Assembly: GCA_035294855.1 (NCBI GenBank) | Contig: DATGKD010000175.1 | Location: forward strand, 1 to 23,542 | Direction: 5' to 3' | Length of the DNA stretch: 23,542 nucleotides | From: DATGKD01 sp035294855 | GTDB taxonomy: Bacteria > Actinomycetota > Acidimicrobiia > Acidimicrobiales > UBA8190 | Part shown: one piece after another, positions 7,891 through 15,614 of the stretch | How positions within the stretch are numbered: the first letter of the stretch is position 1 | Layout of the letters: every line of letters starts with the position of its first letter | The notes under the pieces: generated by a model | Told to the model about the DNA's origin: nothing | Databases searched by the model: none | What the model saw: only the letters and a program-made list of their open reading frames with translations | Translations under genes and position numbers: made by a program

Positions 7891-9026
7891 GTCGCGCCGT
7901 TCACGGGCCATTTGTCGCCGACGCCGGTGAGCAACGCATCGACGAACCGCGTCTTCGTGCGCTCGAGGTCGAACACCGACAGGCGCCGGAACCCTGCGGT
8001 CACCAAACGCTCCCGCAACACCGGGTCCGAGACCACCCGGTGCACGGCCGCGGCCACACGAGCCGGCGCCTTGCCGTCGAGCACGAGCCCCGCGTCCCCG
8101 ACGGTGTCGGCGACCGCTCCCGCGGCGAAGGCCACCACGGGAAGCCCGTGGCGCATGGCCTCGAGGAGCGGGAAGCAGAAGCCCTCGTGATCCGACAGGC
8201 ACACGAACACCTCCGCGGACGCGTACGCGTCCGCCAGCTGCTCGGCGCTCACCGATCCGGCCAGCTCGACGGCATGGGCGACCCCGAGGGCCCGGGCATA
8301 TCCCGCCACGGCCTCGGAGTAGGAAGGGACGGGATGCCCTCCCACGAGCACCAGGGAGGCATCGGGATCGTAGGCGTGCCGATAAGCGGCGAAGGCCTTC
8401 ACGACATCGTGGGCCGCCTTGTGCGGCAACAGCTTCCCCACGAACAGCCAGCGACCCCCCTTTGGACCGACGCCCATCGAGGCTCGCCGCGAGCGGACGT
8501 CCTCCGGCGAGCTCGGCGCCGGCGTGTCGACGAACGGGGGGACGACCGACGTGGAGCGGTATCCCGCACCGAGCAGGTCGCGCCGGTTGAACTCGGATAC
8601 CGCCACGGCGTGCACCACGCGGTGGGCGAGACGGTGCAGCTGGTCGCGCCCCGACTGCACGGCGTGCAGCCAGTCGGGCGCCCACGGCCAGAAGAAGCTC
8701 GCCGGAGTGAGGTTGTGGTAGTTGACCACGAGCGGCTCGGACCGCCGCATCAGGGAGTCGACGACCGAGGACCCCACCGCCAGCTGGTACAGCAGCACGG
8801 TGCGGCCCGGCTCCACGAACTCGTCGAGCTCGCCGATCGGGTGCGCCTCCCCCGCCAGCTCGTCGTCCACGTGTTCGACGAAGAGCTCGGATCGCCAGCC
8901 GGCGGCCCGCAGCGCGTCGCGCGCGTGCAGCGTGTGCGACCCGGATGCGTCGGCGACGTGCAAGGAAGGAAGCACCTGGTGGACGGCCACGTTACGTCCC
9001 GCCGCGCCCGCGCCTGGTCGCGTCAC
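7887..9026 (-). CDS. GT4-family glycosyltransferase, paralog B
   Basis: The product (379 aa from GTG 9026) is the third of four tandem paralogs in transcription order. The family start layout is VAVHQVLPSLHVADASGSH, followed by NYHNLTPASFFWPW (Leu in place of Ile), then SEFNRRDL. The donor domain reads WLFVGKLLPHKAAHD and carries DHEGFCFPLLEAM. The GTG start shares GTGA with the stop codon of the preceding gene, and its own stop is overlapped in the same way by the next gene, so all four should be made in fixed proportion. A polysaccharide-building role comes from the wzm/wzt context. A different acceptor from its neighbours is likely but unproved. Confidence 0.88.
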   Translation of the reverse strand: MTRPGAGAAGRNVAVHQVLPSLHVADASGSHTLHARDALRAAGWRSELFVEHVDDELAGEAHPIGELDEFVEPGRTVLLYQLAVGSSVVDSLMRRSEPLVVNYHNLTPASFFWPWAPDWLHAVQSGRDQLHRLAHRVVHAVAVSEFNRRDLLGAGYRSTSVVPPFVDTPAPSSPEDVRSRRASMGVGPKGGRWLFVGKLLPHKAAHDVVKAFAAYRHAYDPDASLVLVGGHPVPSYSEAVAGYARALGVAHAVELAGSVSAEQLADAYASAEVFVCLSDHEGFCFPLLEAMRHGLPVVAFAAGAVADTVGDAGLVLDGKAPARVAAAVHRVVSDPVLRERLVTAGFRRLSVFDLERTKTRFVDALLTGVGDKWPVNGAT

Positions 9027-10171
9027 GCGGGCACTCCGAGCTCGGCCGCGACGATGTGAGCGTCGTCGAGCGCCGACACGAGTTGACGGCCCACGGCGGC
9101 GAGCGAGAACGACGCCGCCCGCTTTCGTCCGAGGTGCACCAAGGCGTCGCGCAAAGCACCGTCCGCGACAACTCGACGGACCGCGGTGGCCATCCGCACC
9201 GGTGTCTTGTCCGGTAGAACCAACCCCCCGTCGCCCACCGTCTCCCCGACGGCGGCCGCGCCATAGGCCACGACGGGCAGGCCGAGGTGCATCGCCTCGA
9301 CGAGCGGCACGCAAAACCCTTCGTGGTCCGACGCGCACACGAAGACGTCCGCGGACCGGTAGTACGCGACGAGCGCCTCGCTGCTGACCGACCCGGGCGT
9401 GCGGATGTCGTCGGCGATGCCGAGGCGATGGGCGAATCGCTCGAGTGCCCGGGGGTAGTCGGTGCCCAGTGACGTGCCCACGAGGTGCAACCTCGCCCGT
9501 GGGTCGTACAGCCGGCGGTAGGCGGCGAGCGCCTTCACCAGGTCGTGCTGCGCCTTGTGGGGCGACAGCCGGCCGACGAAGAGCCAGTCGGCACCTCCCG
9601 ACGCCCGCTCCTTGGCCAGGGCGTCGCTGACGTCCGGATCGGCGGTGGCGTGGGTCATGTCGAACATGGGAGCCACCACATTCGTGTGGCCGATCCCCGC
9701 CGCTTCGAGCTCGCGTCGGCTGAACGACGAATGCGCGATGCCGTAGAACGAGCGGGGCGCGAGCGCGTCGAGCTGCTCGCGACCGAGTTCGAGCTCTTCG
9801 CGCATGGCGGGGGCCCAGCGGCTCACGTAGGAGGCGGGCGTGATGTTGTGGTAGTCGAGGATCACGGGCTCAGGTCGGCGCAGCACCGCCTCGGCGACCG
9901 CGCTGCCGGTCGAATGGTGGAAGAGGAGCCAACGTCGCTTGGAGCGCGACGTGGACAGGTCGTCGAGGGGCAGGGCGTGCTCGCGGACCTCCGGATGGGC
10001 GTCACCGGCGTAGATGTCGGACTCGTAACCGGCCTGCCGCAACGCGTCGCGGCAGTGCAGGACGTGCGCACCAATGGCGTCGTGGGCGGCGAGGATGTGC
10101 ACGACCTGGTCGATGCGGCTCACCCTGGGGTGGGCCTCAGGCGGGCGGGGAACGGCGTTCGTGGACGTCAC
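9023..10171 (-). CDS. GT4-family glycosyltransferase, paralog C
   Basis: The product (382 aa from GTG 10171) has a ~15-residue leader before SRIDQVVHILAAHDAIGAH. The acceptor domain has DYHNITPASYVSRW and AHSSFSRREL. The donor domain has GADWLFVGRLSPHKAQHDLVKALA, in which the first 20 or so residues nearly match paralog D, and DHEGFCVPLVEAM with Glu-x7-Glu. DNA similarity to paralog D is visible by eye around 9541-9600 against 10681-10740, which fits duplication. GTG 10171 overlaps the upstream stop codon as GTGA. The predicted role is sequential sugar transfer to a growing glycan in the cytoplasm. Specificity unknown. Confidence 0.88.
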   Translation of the reverse strand: MTSTNAVPRPPEAHPRVSRIDQVVHILAAHDAIGAHVLHCRDALRQAGYESDIYAGDAHPEVREHALPLDDLSTSRSKRRWLLFHHSTGSAVAEAVLRRPEPVILDYHNITPASYVSRWAPAMREELELGREQLDALAPRSFYGIAHSSFSRRELEAAGIGHTNVVAPMFDMTHATADPDVSDALAKERASGGADWLFVGRLSPHKAQHDLVKALAAYRRLYDPRARLHLVGTSLGTDYPRALERFAHRLGIADDIRTPGSVSSEALVAYYRSADVFVCASDHEGFCVPLVEAMHLGLPVVAYGAAAVGETVGDGGLVLPDKTPVRMATAVRRVVADGALRDALVHLGRKRAASFSLAAVGRQLVSALDDAHIVAAELGVPA

Positions 10172-11274
10172 CGCAACTTCCCCGCCGCGCGCCCGAGAGC
10201 TTCCTCGGTGGCCGCGGCCCAGCGCGCCCCGCTGCTCGCCAGGGAGAAATGGGCGGCGCGGCGAGCTCCTGCCTCGAGGAGCCGGCGGTTGAGGGCCTCG
10301 TCCGACAGCACCCGATGCACCGCCGTCGCCACAGCCATCGGTGACTTGTCGGCGATGACGAGGGCACCGTCGCCGGCTGTGTCGGGCACCGCGCCGGCGC
10401 CGTAGGCCACCACGGCGACGCCCGTCTGCATGGCCTCGACGATCGGCACGCAGAAGCCCTCGTGCTCGGAAGCGCTCACGAACACATCGGCGGTGGCGTA
10501 GTACGCCGCGAGCTGCTCGTCGCTGACGGCGCCGGTCACATGCACAGCGGAGCCCAGGCCGAGCTGGGAGGCGAAGCGCCGCAGCGCGCGGGGGTACTCG
10601 TCGCCCATGGAGGAACCGACCAGGTGCAGCCGGGCCCGGGGGTCGAAGCACCGTCGGTAACACGCCAGCGCCTTGACGAGGTCGTGCTGAGCCTTGCTGG
10701 GCGTGACGCGCCCGACGAACAGCCAGTCGGCTCCCCCGGCGGCACGTTGCTCGCGTCGCTCGGCGAGCAAGTGCGGGTCGGCGATGGTGAGGAGCCGAGC
10801 CGCGTCGAAGAGCGGGGGAACGACGCCGGTGTAGCGGCCGCCACGGACGCGCAGCTCGCTCTCGTTGAAGGCGGAGTCGGCGAACGCGAACACGCTCGAG
10901 TCGAGGAGCGCCTGCAGCTGGCGACGACCGGCGTCCGCCTCCTCCACCGCCCACGGCACCCACGGCCCGAACAGCTCGCCCGGCGTGATGTTGTGGTAAT
11001 CGAGGAGCTTCGGCTCGGGCCGCGCCAGGATCAACTCGGCCACCGGCGACCCACTCGACAGGTGGTACAGCCACCACGTGTCCTTCAACGGACGGGCCGG
11101 CATCTCGGAGAGCAGGCGGCACTCTCGCCGCACGTCGGGGAACGTCCCCTCGCACCAGATATCGGATGCGAATCCGATCTTCCGCAGCACGCCGCGCAGG
11201 TGGAGGATGTGCACACCGATGGCGTCGCGGCCTCCGAACGACGGAACGACCTGGTCGATACGAGCCGGCCTCAC
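10168..11274 (-). CDS. GT4-family glycosyltransferase, paralog D (first of four)
   Basis: The product (368 aa from GTG 11274) starts VRPARIDQVVPSFGGRDAIG. It carries DYHNITPGELFGPW, ADSAFNESEL, then GADWLFVGRVTPSKAQHDL and EHEGFCVPIVEAM (Glu-x7-Glu). It is the first of the four tandem paralogs in transcription order and lies directly after the methyltransferase gene, whose stop codon shares GTGA with this start. It looks closest to paralog C. It is predicted to be a retaining, nucleotide-sugar-dependent enzyme, as is general for GT4, acting at the cytoplasmic face. Sugar and linkage cannot be read from sequence. Confidence 0.88.
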   Translation of the reverse strand: MRPARIDQVVPSFGGRDAIGVHILHLRGVLRKIGFASDIWCEGTFPDVRRECRLLSEMPARPLKDTWWLYHLSSGSPVAELILARPEPKLLDYHNITPGELFGPWVPWAVEEADAGRRQLQALLDSSVFAFADSAFNESELRVRGGRYTGVVPPLFDAARLLTIADPHLLAERREQRAAGGADWLFVGRVTPSKAQHDLVKALACYRRCFDPRARLHLVGSSMGDEYPRALRRFASQLGLGSAVHVTGAVSDEQLAAYYATADVFVSASEHEGFCVPIVEAMQTGVAVVAYGAGAVPDTAGDGALVIADKSPMAVATAVHRVLSDEALNRRLLEAGARRAAHFSLASSGARWAAATEEALGRAAGKLR

Positions 11275-12326
11275 TGCCCGGCCGAGGCCTCCGCCACCCG
11301 GCTGTCGTTCGACGCCAACGTGCGGTCTGTTCCGGTGGGCGACTTCGACGCCACCACGGCGAAGGCGTCGCCCCCTTCGACGACCTCGACGTCGCTGAAG
11401 CCAACCTGGGCCAAGAGGTGGGCCCAGGTGGCCGCGTGCCACGGGCGGCCGGGCGCAAGGTCCGAAGCCACCGCACCGGCGCGCCGCTCCCACGCGGCGG
11501 GCGCGGTTCCCACCACCGCCACGAGGGCGCCCGGTGCCACCTTCGCCTCCGCCAGCCGAATGAGTTGGCGTCGGTCGGCAATGGACAAACGGTCGACGCA
11601 GGCGGACAGCACCAGCCCGGCGAGCGCCTCACCGGCGACCGCGCCCAAGTGACCGAGCACGTCGTCGCGGCGGACGTCGAGCCCCTTCTCCACGGCGCGG
11701 TCCGACGCGGCGGTGCCGGGATCGATGCCGTACGCGTCGATGCCCGCGTCGCGCAACACGAGCAGGAGCGCCCCGTCGCCACACTCGGCGTGGAGAACCC
11801 GTCCCGACCCTGCGACCTGGCTGGGGTGCAGCCGGCCGACGAGCAGCGACGCAAACGGCGTGGGGTCGGCTCCGGGGGTGACCAGCTCCTCTTCGGGCAA
11901 CGGCGGTGGGCTCAGCACCGACACGTCGCGCTCCACGTCGCTCAGCCGTTCGTCGAGCAGGTGCAGGACGCGCATGGCGGAAGCCGCGAAGTGGTTCAAC
12001 TGCGAGACGACGTAGTGCATGAACCACGCCTCGGCCTGCCACAAGGACCACTTCACGAAGCCGCGCGGCGCCCGACGCGGCCCGATGGGCACGTCGATGT
12101 CGAAGTACGCGGACCGGTCGGCGAGTTTGAGGGCCTCGGTGAAGTGATCGTCGGCGGTGCCGGTGGGGGTGAAGCGGGCGAACAGCTCGTCCAAGCGGCG
12201 CTCGAAGCTCGGAGGGAAGTCGCCCGCCGCGCGGCGCCGGCGGACCTCGTCGTCGATCTCCCGGCGGACCCGGTCCAGGTAGGCGCGAGCTTCTTCGTCG
12301 CCCCCGGCGGTGTCGTCGGTCGTCAC
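11271..12326 (-). CDS. SAM-dependent methyltransferase of the polysaccharide locus
   Basis: The product is 351 aa from GTG 12326, a start fixed by GAGGAG five bases upstream. The N-terminal half is helical and includes VKWSLWQAEAWFMHYVVSQLNHF followed by LDERLSDVERDV. This resembles the segment placed before methyltransferase or glycosyltransferase domains in O-antigen-type clusters. The C-terminal half is a class I methyltransferase: VLHAECGDG is a motif I variant, and the acidic residue of AYGIDPG would bind the SAM ribose. It lies between wzt and the first tandem glycosyltransferase. By analogy with capping methyltransferases of ABC-exported O-antigens, it could methylate the chain end recognised by Wzt. 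Internal methylation is equally possible. No kinase domain like that of WbdD is present. Confidence 0.8.
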   Translation of the reverse strand: MTTDDTAGGDEEARAYLDRVRREIDDEVRRRRAAGDFPPSFERRLDELFARFTPTGTADDHFTEALKLADRSAYFDIDVPIGPRRAPRGFVKWSLWQAEAWFMHYVVSQLNHFAASAMRVLHLLDERLSDVERDVSVLSPPPLPEEELVTPGADPTPFASLLVGRLHPSQVAGSGRVLHAECGDGALLLVLRDAGIDAYGIDPGTAASDRAVEKGLDVRRDDVLGHLGAVAGEALAGLVLSACVDRLSIADRRQLIRLAEAKVAPGALVAVVGTAPAAWERRAGAVASDLAPGRPWHAATWAHLLAQVGFSDVEVVEGGDAFAVVASKSPTGTDRTLASNDSRVAEASAGQ

Positions 12327-12391
12327 GGCTTCTCCTCGGGTGGGTGGCTCCGGCGGGACGGCGAATGACTCCGTGGGCGGCGCGAGCAGCT

Positions 12392-13609
12392 TCAGCTCAG
12401 GCTCGGGGCCCGGATGTCGGCTCGGAGTTCGAGAGCCACGCTTCCCCTCGACCGGCCCGGGTTCATGACCTCGAATCGTCCCTCCTGCTCGCGCAGATCG
12501 TAGACGACACCCCCTCTCCGCCTGAGCCCGACGGTGACATCGAATGCCCCGTCGAGCAGGGGAACACGCTCGAACCGCAGATCGGCACGACCAGCACCCA
12601 CGGGAGCATCGAACGGCAGGTCGATGAGCCCGGTGTCCGACCCGAAGACGAGGTGGCCCTCGGTGTCGTGCACCTCCACGGTGAAGACGACGTCGTTCGT
12701 CGGCTCCGTCGCCTCGAAGTCCACGTGGATGGTGAGGGGCTCGTCGGGCAGCAGATAGGGGCGGCTCCCCATGCCCGGGTGTTCCAGCTCGACGGCGGTG
12801 ATCCGGATGGGGCGGTGGCCGGATGCCACCGGAGCACCGTCCGAGAGCGACGACGGGACGTCGACCGCCGAGCCGGCGGCGAGGAGATGGTCGTGGTACA
12901 GGTGGATGGCGTCGGCCGCCGGACCTTCGCCGAGCATCGTGCCCGCGTTCAGCACCACGGCCCGGTCGCAGATCTGGCGGACCAGGTCCGCCGAGTGCGT
13001 GACGAACAGAATCGTCCGCCCTTCGTCCTGGAACTCTTTGATCCGGCCCAGGCACTTCCGTTGGAAGTTCTCGTCGCCGACGGCCAGCACTTCGTCGACG
13101 ACGAGCACATCCGGGTCCACGTTGACGGCCACCGCGAACCCGAGCCGGACGAACATCCCCGAGGAGTAGAACTTGACCTGGTTGTCGATGAACTGCTCGA
13201 GCTCGGCAAAAGCGACGATCTCGTCGAACCGGCGCTCCACCTCACGCGTCGACAGGCCCAGCAGCGAGGCGTTCAGGAAGATGTTGTCCCGGCCTGACAA
13301 CTCGGGCTGGAAGCCCGCCCCGAGCTCCAGCAGGGCGGCCAGGCTGCCGCGCACCACCACCTTGCCGTCGGTGGGTTGGAGGATGCCCGACACGCACTTG
13401 AGCAGCGTCGACTTGCCCGACCCGTTGCGGCCCAGCACGCCGACCGTCTCCCCCTCGGCGACCTGGAAGCTCACGTCGCGCAGAGCCCAGAACTCCTCGT
13501 AGGGGTTGCGCCCGGCATGGAGGACGCGCTCTTTCACCGACTGGTATTTCTTGCCGTAGAGGCGGAACCGCTTCGAGACGTCGACGACGTCGACAGCGAT
13601 GTTGGCCAC
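12392..13609 (-). CDS. wzt: Polysaccharide ABC transporter ATP-binding protein with C-terminal cargo domain
   Basis: The product (405 aa) powers glycan export as the ATPase partner of Wzm. Walker A is GRNGSGKST (60-68), the signature is YSSGM (148-152), Walker B is VLVVDE (168-173) and the switch His is 205. The YSSGM form and SLAALLELGAGFQPELSGRDN (about 89-109) are typical of the teichoic acid/O-antigen exporter ATPases. Residues ~265-400 form an extra beta-rich domain in the position of the Wzt carbohydrate-binding domain, which in E. coli O8/O9a-type systems recognises the modified chain end. The GTG start lies 2 bases after the permease stop, with GAGGAA upstream. A 65-base gap separates it from the methyltransferase gene. 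Confidence 0.92.
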   Translation of the reverse strand: MANIAVDVVDVSKRFRLYGKKYQSVKERVLHAGRNPYEEFWALRDVSFQVAEGETVGVLGRNGSGKSTLLKCVSGILQPTDGKVVVRGSLAALLELGAGFQPELSGRDNIFLNASLLGLSTREVERRFDEIVAFAELEQFIDNQVKFYSSGMFVRLGFAVAVNVDPDVLVVDEVLAVGDENFQRKCLGRIKEFQDEGRTILFVTHSADLVRQICDRAVVLNAGTMLGEGPAADAIHLYHDHLLAAGSAVDVPSSLSDGAPVASGHRPIRITAVELEHPGMGSRPYLLPDEPLTIHVDFEATEPTNDVVFTVEVHDTEGHLVFGSDTGLIDLPFDAPVGAGRADLRFERVPLLDGAFDVTVGLRRRGGVVYDLREQEGRFEVMNPGRSRGSVALELRADIRAPSLS

Positions 13610-13611
13610 GC

Positions 13612-14688
13612 TCAGAGTTCCTCGGCGAAGTTGCCCTCGAGCCTGCCGAACACGATCAGGGCACCGAGCAGCAGCACCAGAGCGACCGCGAGCACGATCA
13701 GGTCCGACATGACGTACCAGGAGATCGGGTAGTTGGCCAGCACGCCGTTCGGTATGAGGGCATGGATCTTGGTGCCGTGTGGACCCGGGGTGAGGAGCGT
13801 GGATCTCGGGTGCAGGATGTTCCAGAACACCCGCTGAAACGTCATCACGATGGGAGTGAGCGGATTGACGAAGTAGAGCCAGATGAGATGGGTGCCGGGG
13901 ATGCGCAGGATCGAGTGCTTCACGAGCCCGTCGTGCACCCGGTTCGAAAAGGCGTAGATGCCCGGGATGGCCCAGAACCAGGCCACGAGCGTCACTTCGA
14001 CGAGATGCTGGGTGTCACGCAGATAGACGTTGATCGCCGACAAGAAGACGGCGAGGGCCGCCGAGAACACGAGCACGGCAGCAAGCGCGGGCACGAGCAG
14101 CCAGATGTCACCCCATGCCGGCCGGTGCCAGAACGCAAACATGAACACGATCAGCACGATCGACTGGAACAAGAAGAACATGAACGCCGAGCCGACCGAG
14201 GCGAGCGGCAGGATCTCGCGCGCGAACGAGACCTTCTTCACGATGCCGCCGTTCGCCACGACGGTGCTCGTCCCTCCGAGCACCGCCGTTTGGAAGAGGT
14301 TCCAGATGAGCAAGGCCGAGAACATGTAGATGACGAACATCGGAATGCCGTTGGGCAGGAAGAAGGTGAAGAGGACGAAGAAGACCGCCAGGGTGAGCGC
14401 CGGGTTCAGCATCGACCACAAGAACCCGAGGAAGGAGTTCATGTACTTGACCTTGATCTCCTTCCGTACGAGGAAGAAGAACAGCTCCCGCGACCTCCAC
14501 AGCTCGGTCAGCCGCTGCCAGACGCTGACGCGGGCCGCCACGACGCGCGTGGCCTTTTGACCGCGTGCCGCCGCCCGAGCGGCACGTTCGGCCAGCTCGC
14601 GTTCGTGGCGGACGAACTCGGGATCCTGGTCGGGTGGCGCGGCGGACGCGGGGCCTGCCACTCCCACGTCAGCCTGGACATCGGTCAC
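13612..14688 (-). CDS. wzm: Polysaccharide ABC-2 transporter permease
   Basis: The product (358 aa) is the membrane half of the exporter. A charged N-terminal region of ~70 residues precedes the amphipathic LFFFLVRKEIKVKY segment and about six membrane helices (near 87-110, 117-137, 162-185, 195-218, 230-246 and 328-347). The YLRDTQHLVEV segment (222-232) is the conserved ABC-2 motif. It is longer than the usual ~260-290 aa because of the N-terminal extension and a ~70-residue loop before the last helix. Start GTG 14688 has GGGAG seven bases upstream. clpP ends 31 bases away on the same strand, which leaves little room for a separate promoter unless it lies inside clpP. Confidence 0.92.
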   Translation of the reverse strand: MTDVQADVGVAGPASAAPPDQDPEFVRHERELAERAARAAARGQKATRVVAARVSVWQRLTELWRSRELFFFLVRKEIKVKYMNSFLGFLWSMLNPALTLAVFFVLFTFFLPNGIPMFVIYMFSALLIWNLFQTAVLGGTSTVVANGGIVKKVSFAREILPLASVGSAFMFFLFQSIVLIVFMFAFWHRPAWGDIWLLVPALAAVLVFSAALAVFLSAINVYLRDTQHLVEVTLVAWFWAIPGIYAFSNRVHDGLVKHSILRIPGTHLIWLYFVNPLTPIVMTFQRVFWNILHPRSTLLTPGPHGTKIHALIPNGVLANYPISWYVMSDLIVLAVALVLLLGALIVFGRLEGNFAEEL

Positions 14689-14719
14689 GGTCGCGCTCCC
14701 GGATCCGGCGGGCGAGCGT

Positions 14720-15361
14720 TCAGCGGCGCGCCACCTGGGGTGACGAATGCTCGATGACCCGGTCGATGAACCCGTAGTCCTTGGCCTCCTCGGCCGTGAA
14801 CCAGCGGTCGCGGTCGGAATCGGCTTCGATCCGCTCCACGGGCTGGCCGGTGTGGAACGCGATCCGCTCGGCCATCATCCGCTTCAGGTACACGATCTGC
14901 TCCGCCTGAATGGCGATGTCGGCCGCCTGGCCCTGCATCTGCCCCGAGGGCTGATGCATAAGGATCCGGCTGTGCGGCAGGGCGAACCGCTTGCCCGGGG
15001 CGCCTGCGCACAACAGGAACTGACCCATCGACGCGGCGAGACCCACGCAGATGGTGCTCACGTCGCAGCTGACGTACTGCATGGTGTCGTAGATCGCCAG
15101 GCCGTCGGTGACCGACCCGCCCGGGGAGTTGATGTACAGGGCGATGTCGCGCTCGGCGTCCTCGGCGGCCAGCAGGAGCAGCTGGGCACACACCTGATTG
15201 GCCACCGTCTCGTCGATGGCGCTACCCAAGAAGATGATCCGCTCCTTGAGCAGCCGCTGGAACACGTCTGCGGAGGCGAGGTCCGACAGGTTCGGCGTAC
15301 GCATCGACGGGTTGGGGCGGTCGACCGGGTAGGGGCCACCGAGCGGCTGGTTCGGGGACAT
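14720..15361 (-). CDS. clpP: ATP-dependent Clp protease proteolytic subunit
   Basis: The product (213 aa) is the serine peptidase subunit that forms the ClpP tetradecamer and degrades proteins fed by a Clp ATPase. The catalytic triad is complete: Ser111 (LAASMGQ), His136 (ILMHQP) and Asp185 (SDRDRW), at the same positions as in the E. coli precursor. YINSPGGSV forms the substrate-strand region. ATG 15361 gives a 19-residue N-terminal stretch before an alternative ATG at residue 20; neither has a clear Shine-Dalgarno sequence. No clpX or second clpP is nearby within the window, although actinobacteria often carry clpP1 and clpP2 side by side. Instead wzm follows after 31 bases. Confidence 0.95.
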   Translation of the reverse strand: MSPNQPLGGPYPVDRPNPSMRTPNLSDLASADVFQRLLKERIIFLGSAIDETVANQVCAQLLLLAAEDAERDIALYINSPGGSVTDGLAIYDTMQYVSCDVSTICVGLAASMGQFLLCAGAPGKRFALPHSRILMHQPSGQMQGQAADIAIQAEQIVYLKRMMAERIAFHTGQPVERIEADSDRDRWFTAEEAKDYGFIDRVIEHSSPQVARR

Positions 15362-15474
15362 GCACCGAGGCTACCCGGGCTGGGCAGACGGCTGGTGCCT
15401 CCCAGGGAGCGCTGTCGACCGCCGATAGGCTCGGCGATCGGCGGGCGCGCGCCGGGACGGGTGATGGGCATGAT

Positions 15475-15557
15475 GCGGGCGTGGCGGAATTGGTAGACGC
15501 GCAGGGTTTAGGTCCCTGTCCCCTCGGGGGTGGAGGTTCGACTCCTCTCGCCCGCAC
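15475..15557 (+). tRNA. tRNA-Leu (anticodon UAG)
   Basis: The acceptor arms GCGGGCG (15475-15481) and CGCCCGC (15550-15556) pair perfectly, with discriminator A at 15557. The anticodon stem CAGGG/CCCTG holds the loop TTTAGGT, giving anticodon TAG, which reads CUN leucine codons. A long variable arm (CCCCTCGGGGG region) marks a class II tRNA, as expected for Leu. The T arm GGAGGTTCGACTCCTC is intact. CCA is not encoded. Confidence 0.97.
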
Positions 15558-15614
15558 TAGCGGCCACGTGATCGGAGCGAGTCGCACCCGCCTCTGCTCG
15601 ACGGCCGTGTGGCG

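Noticed and set aside
15475..15557. tRNA-Leu as an integration site for a mobile element
   Set aside because: No integrase, direct repeat of the tRNA 3' end, or atypical sequence follows it.
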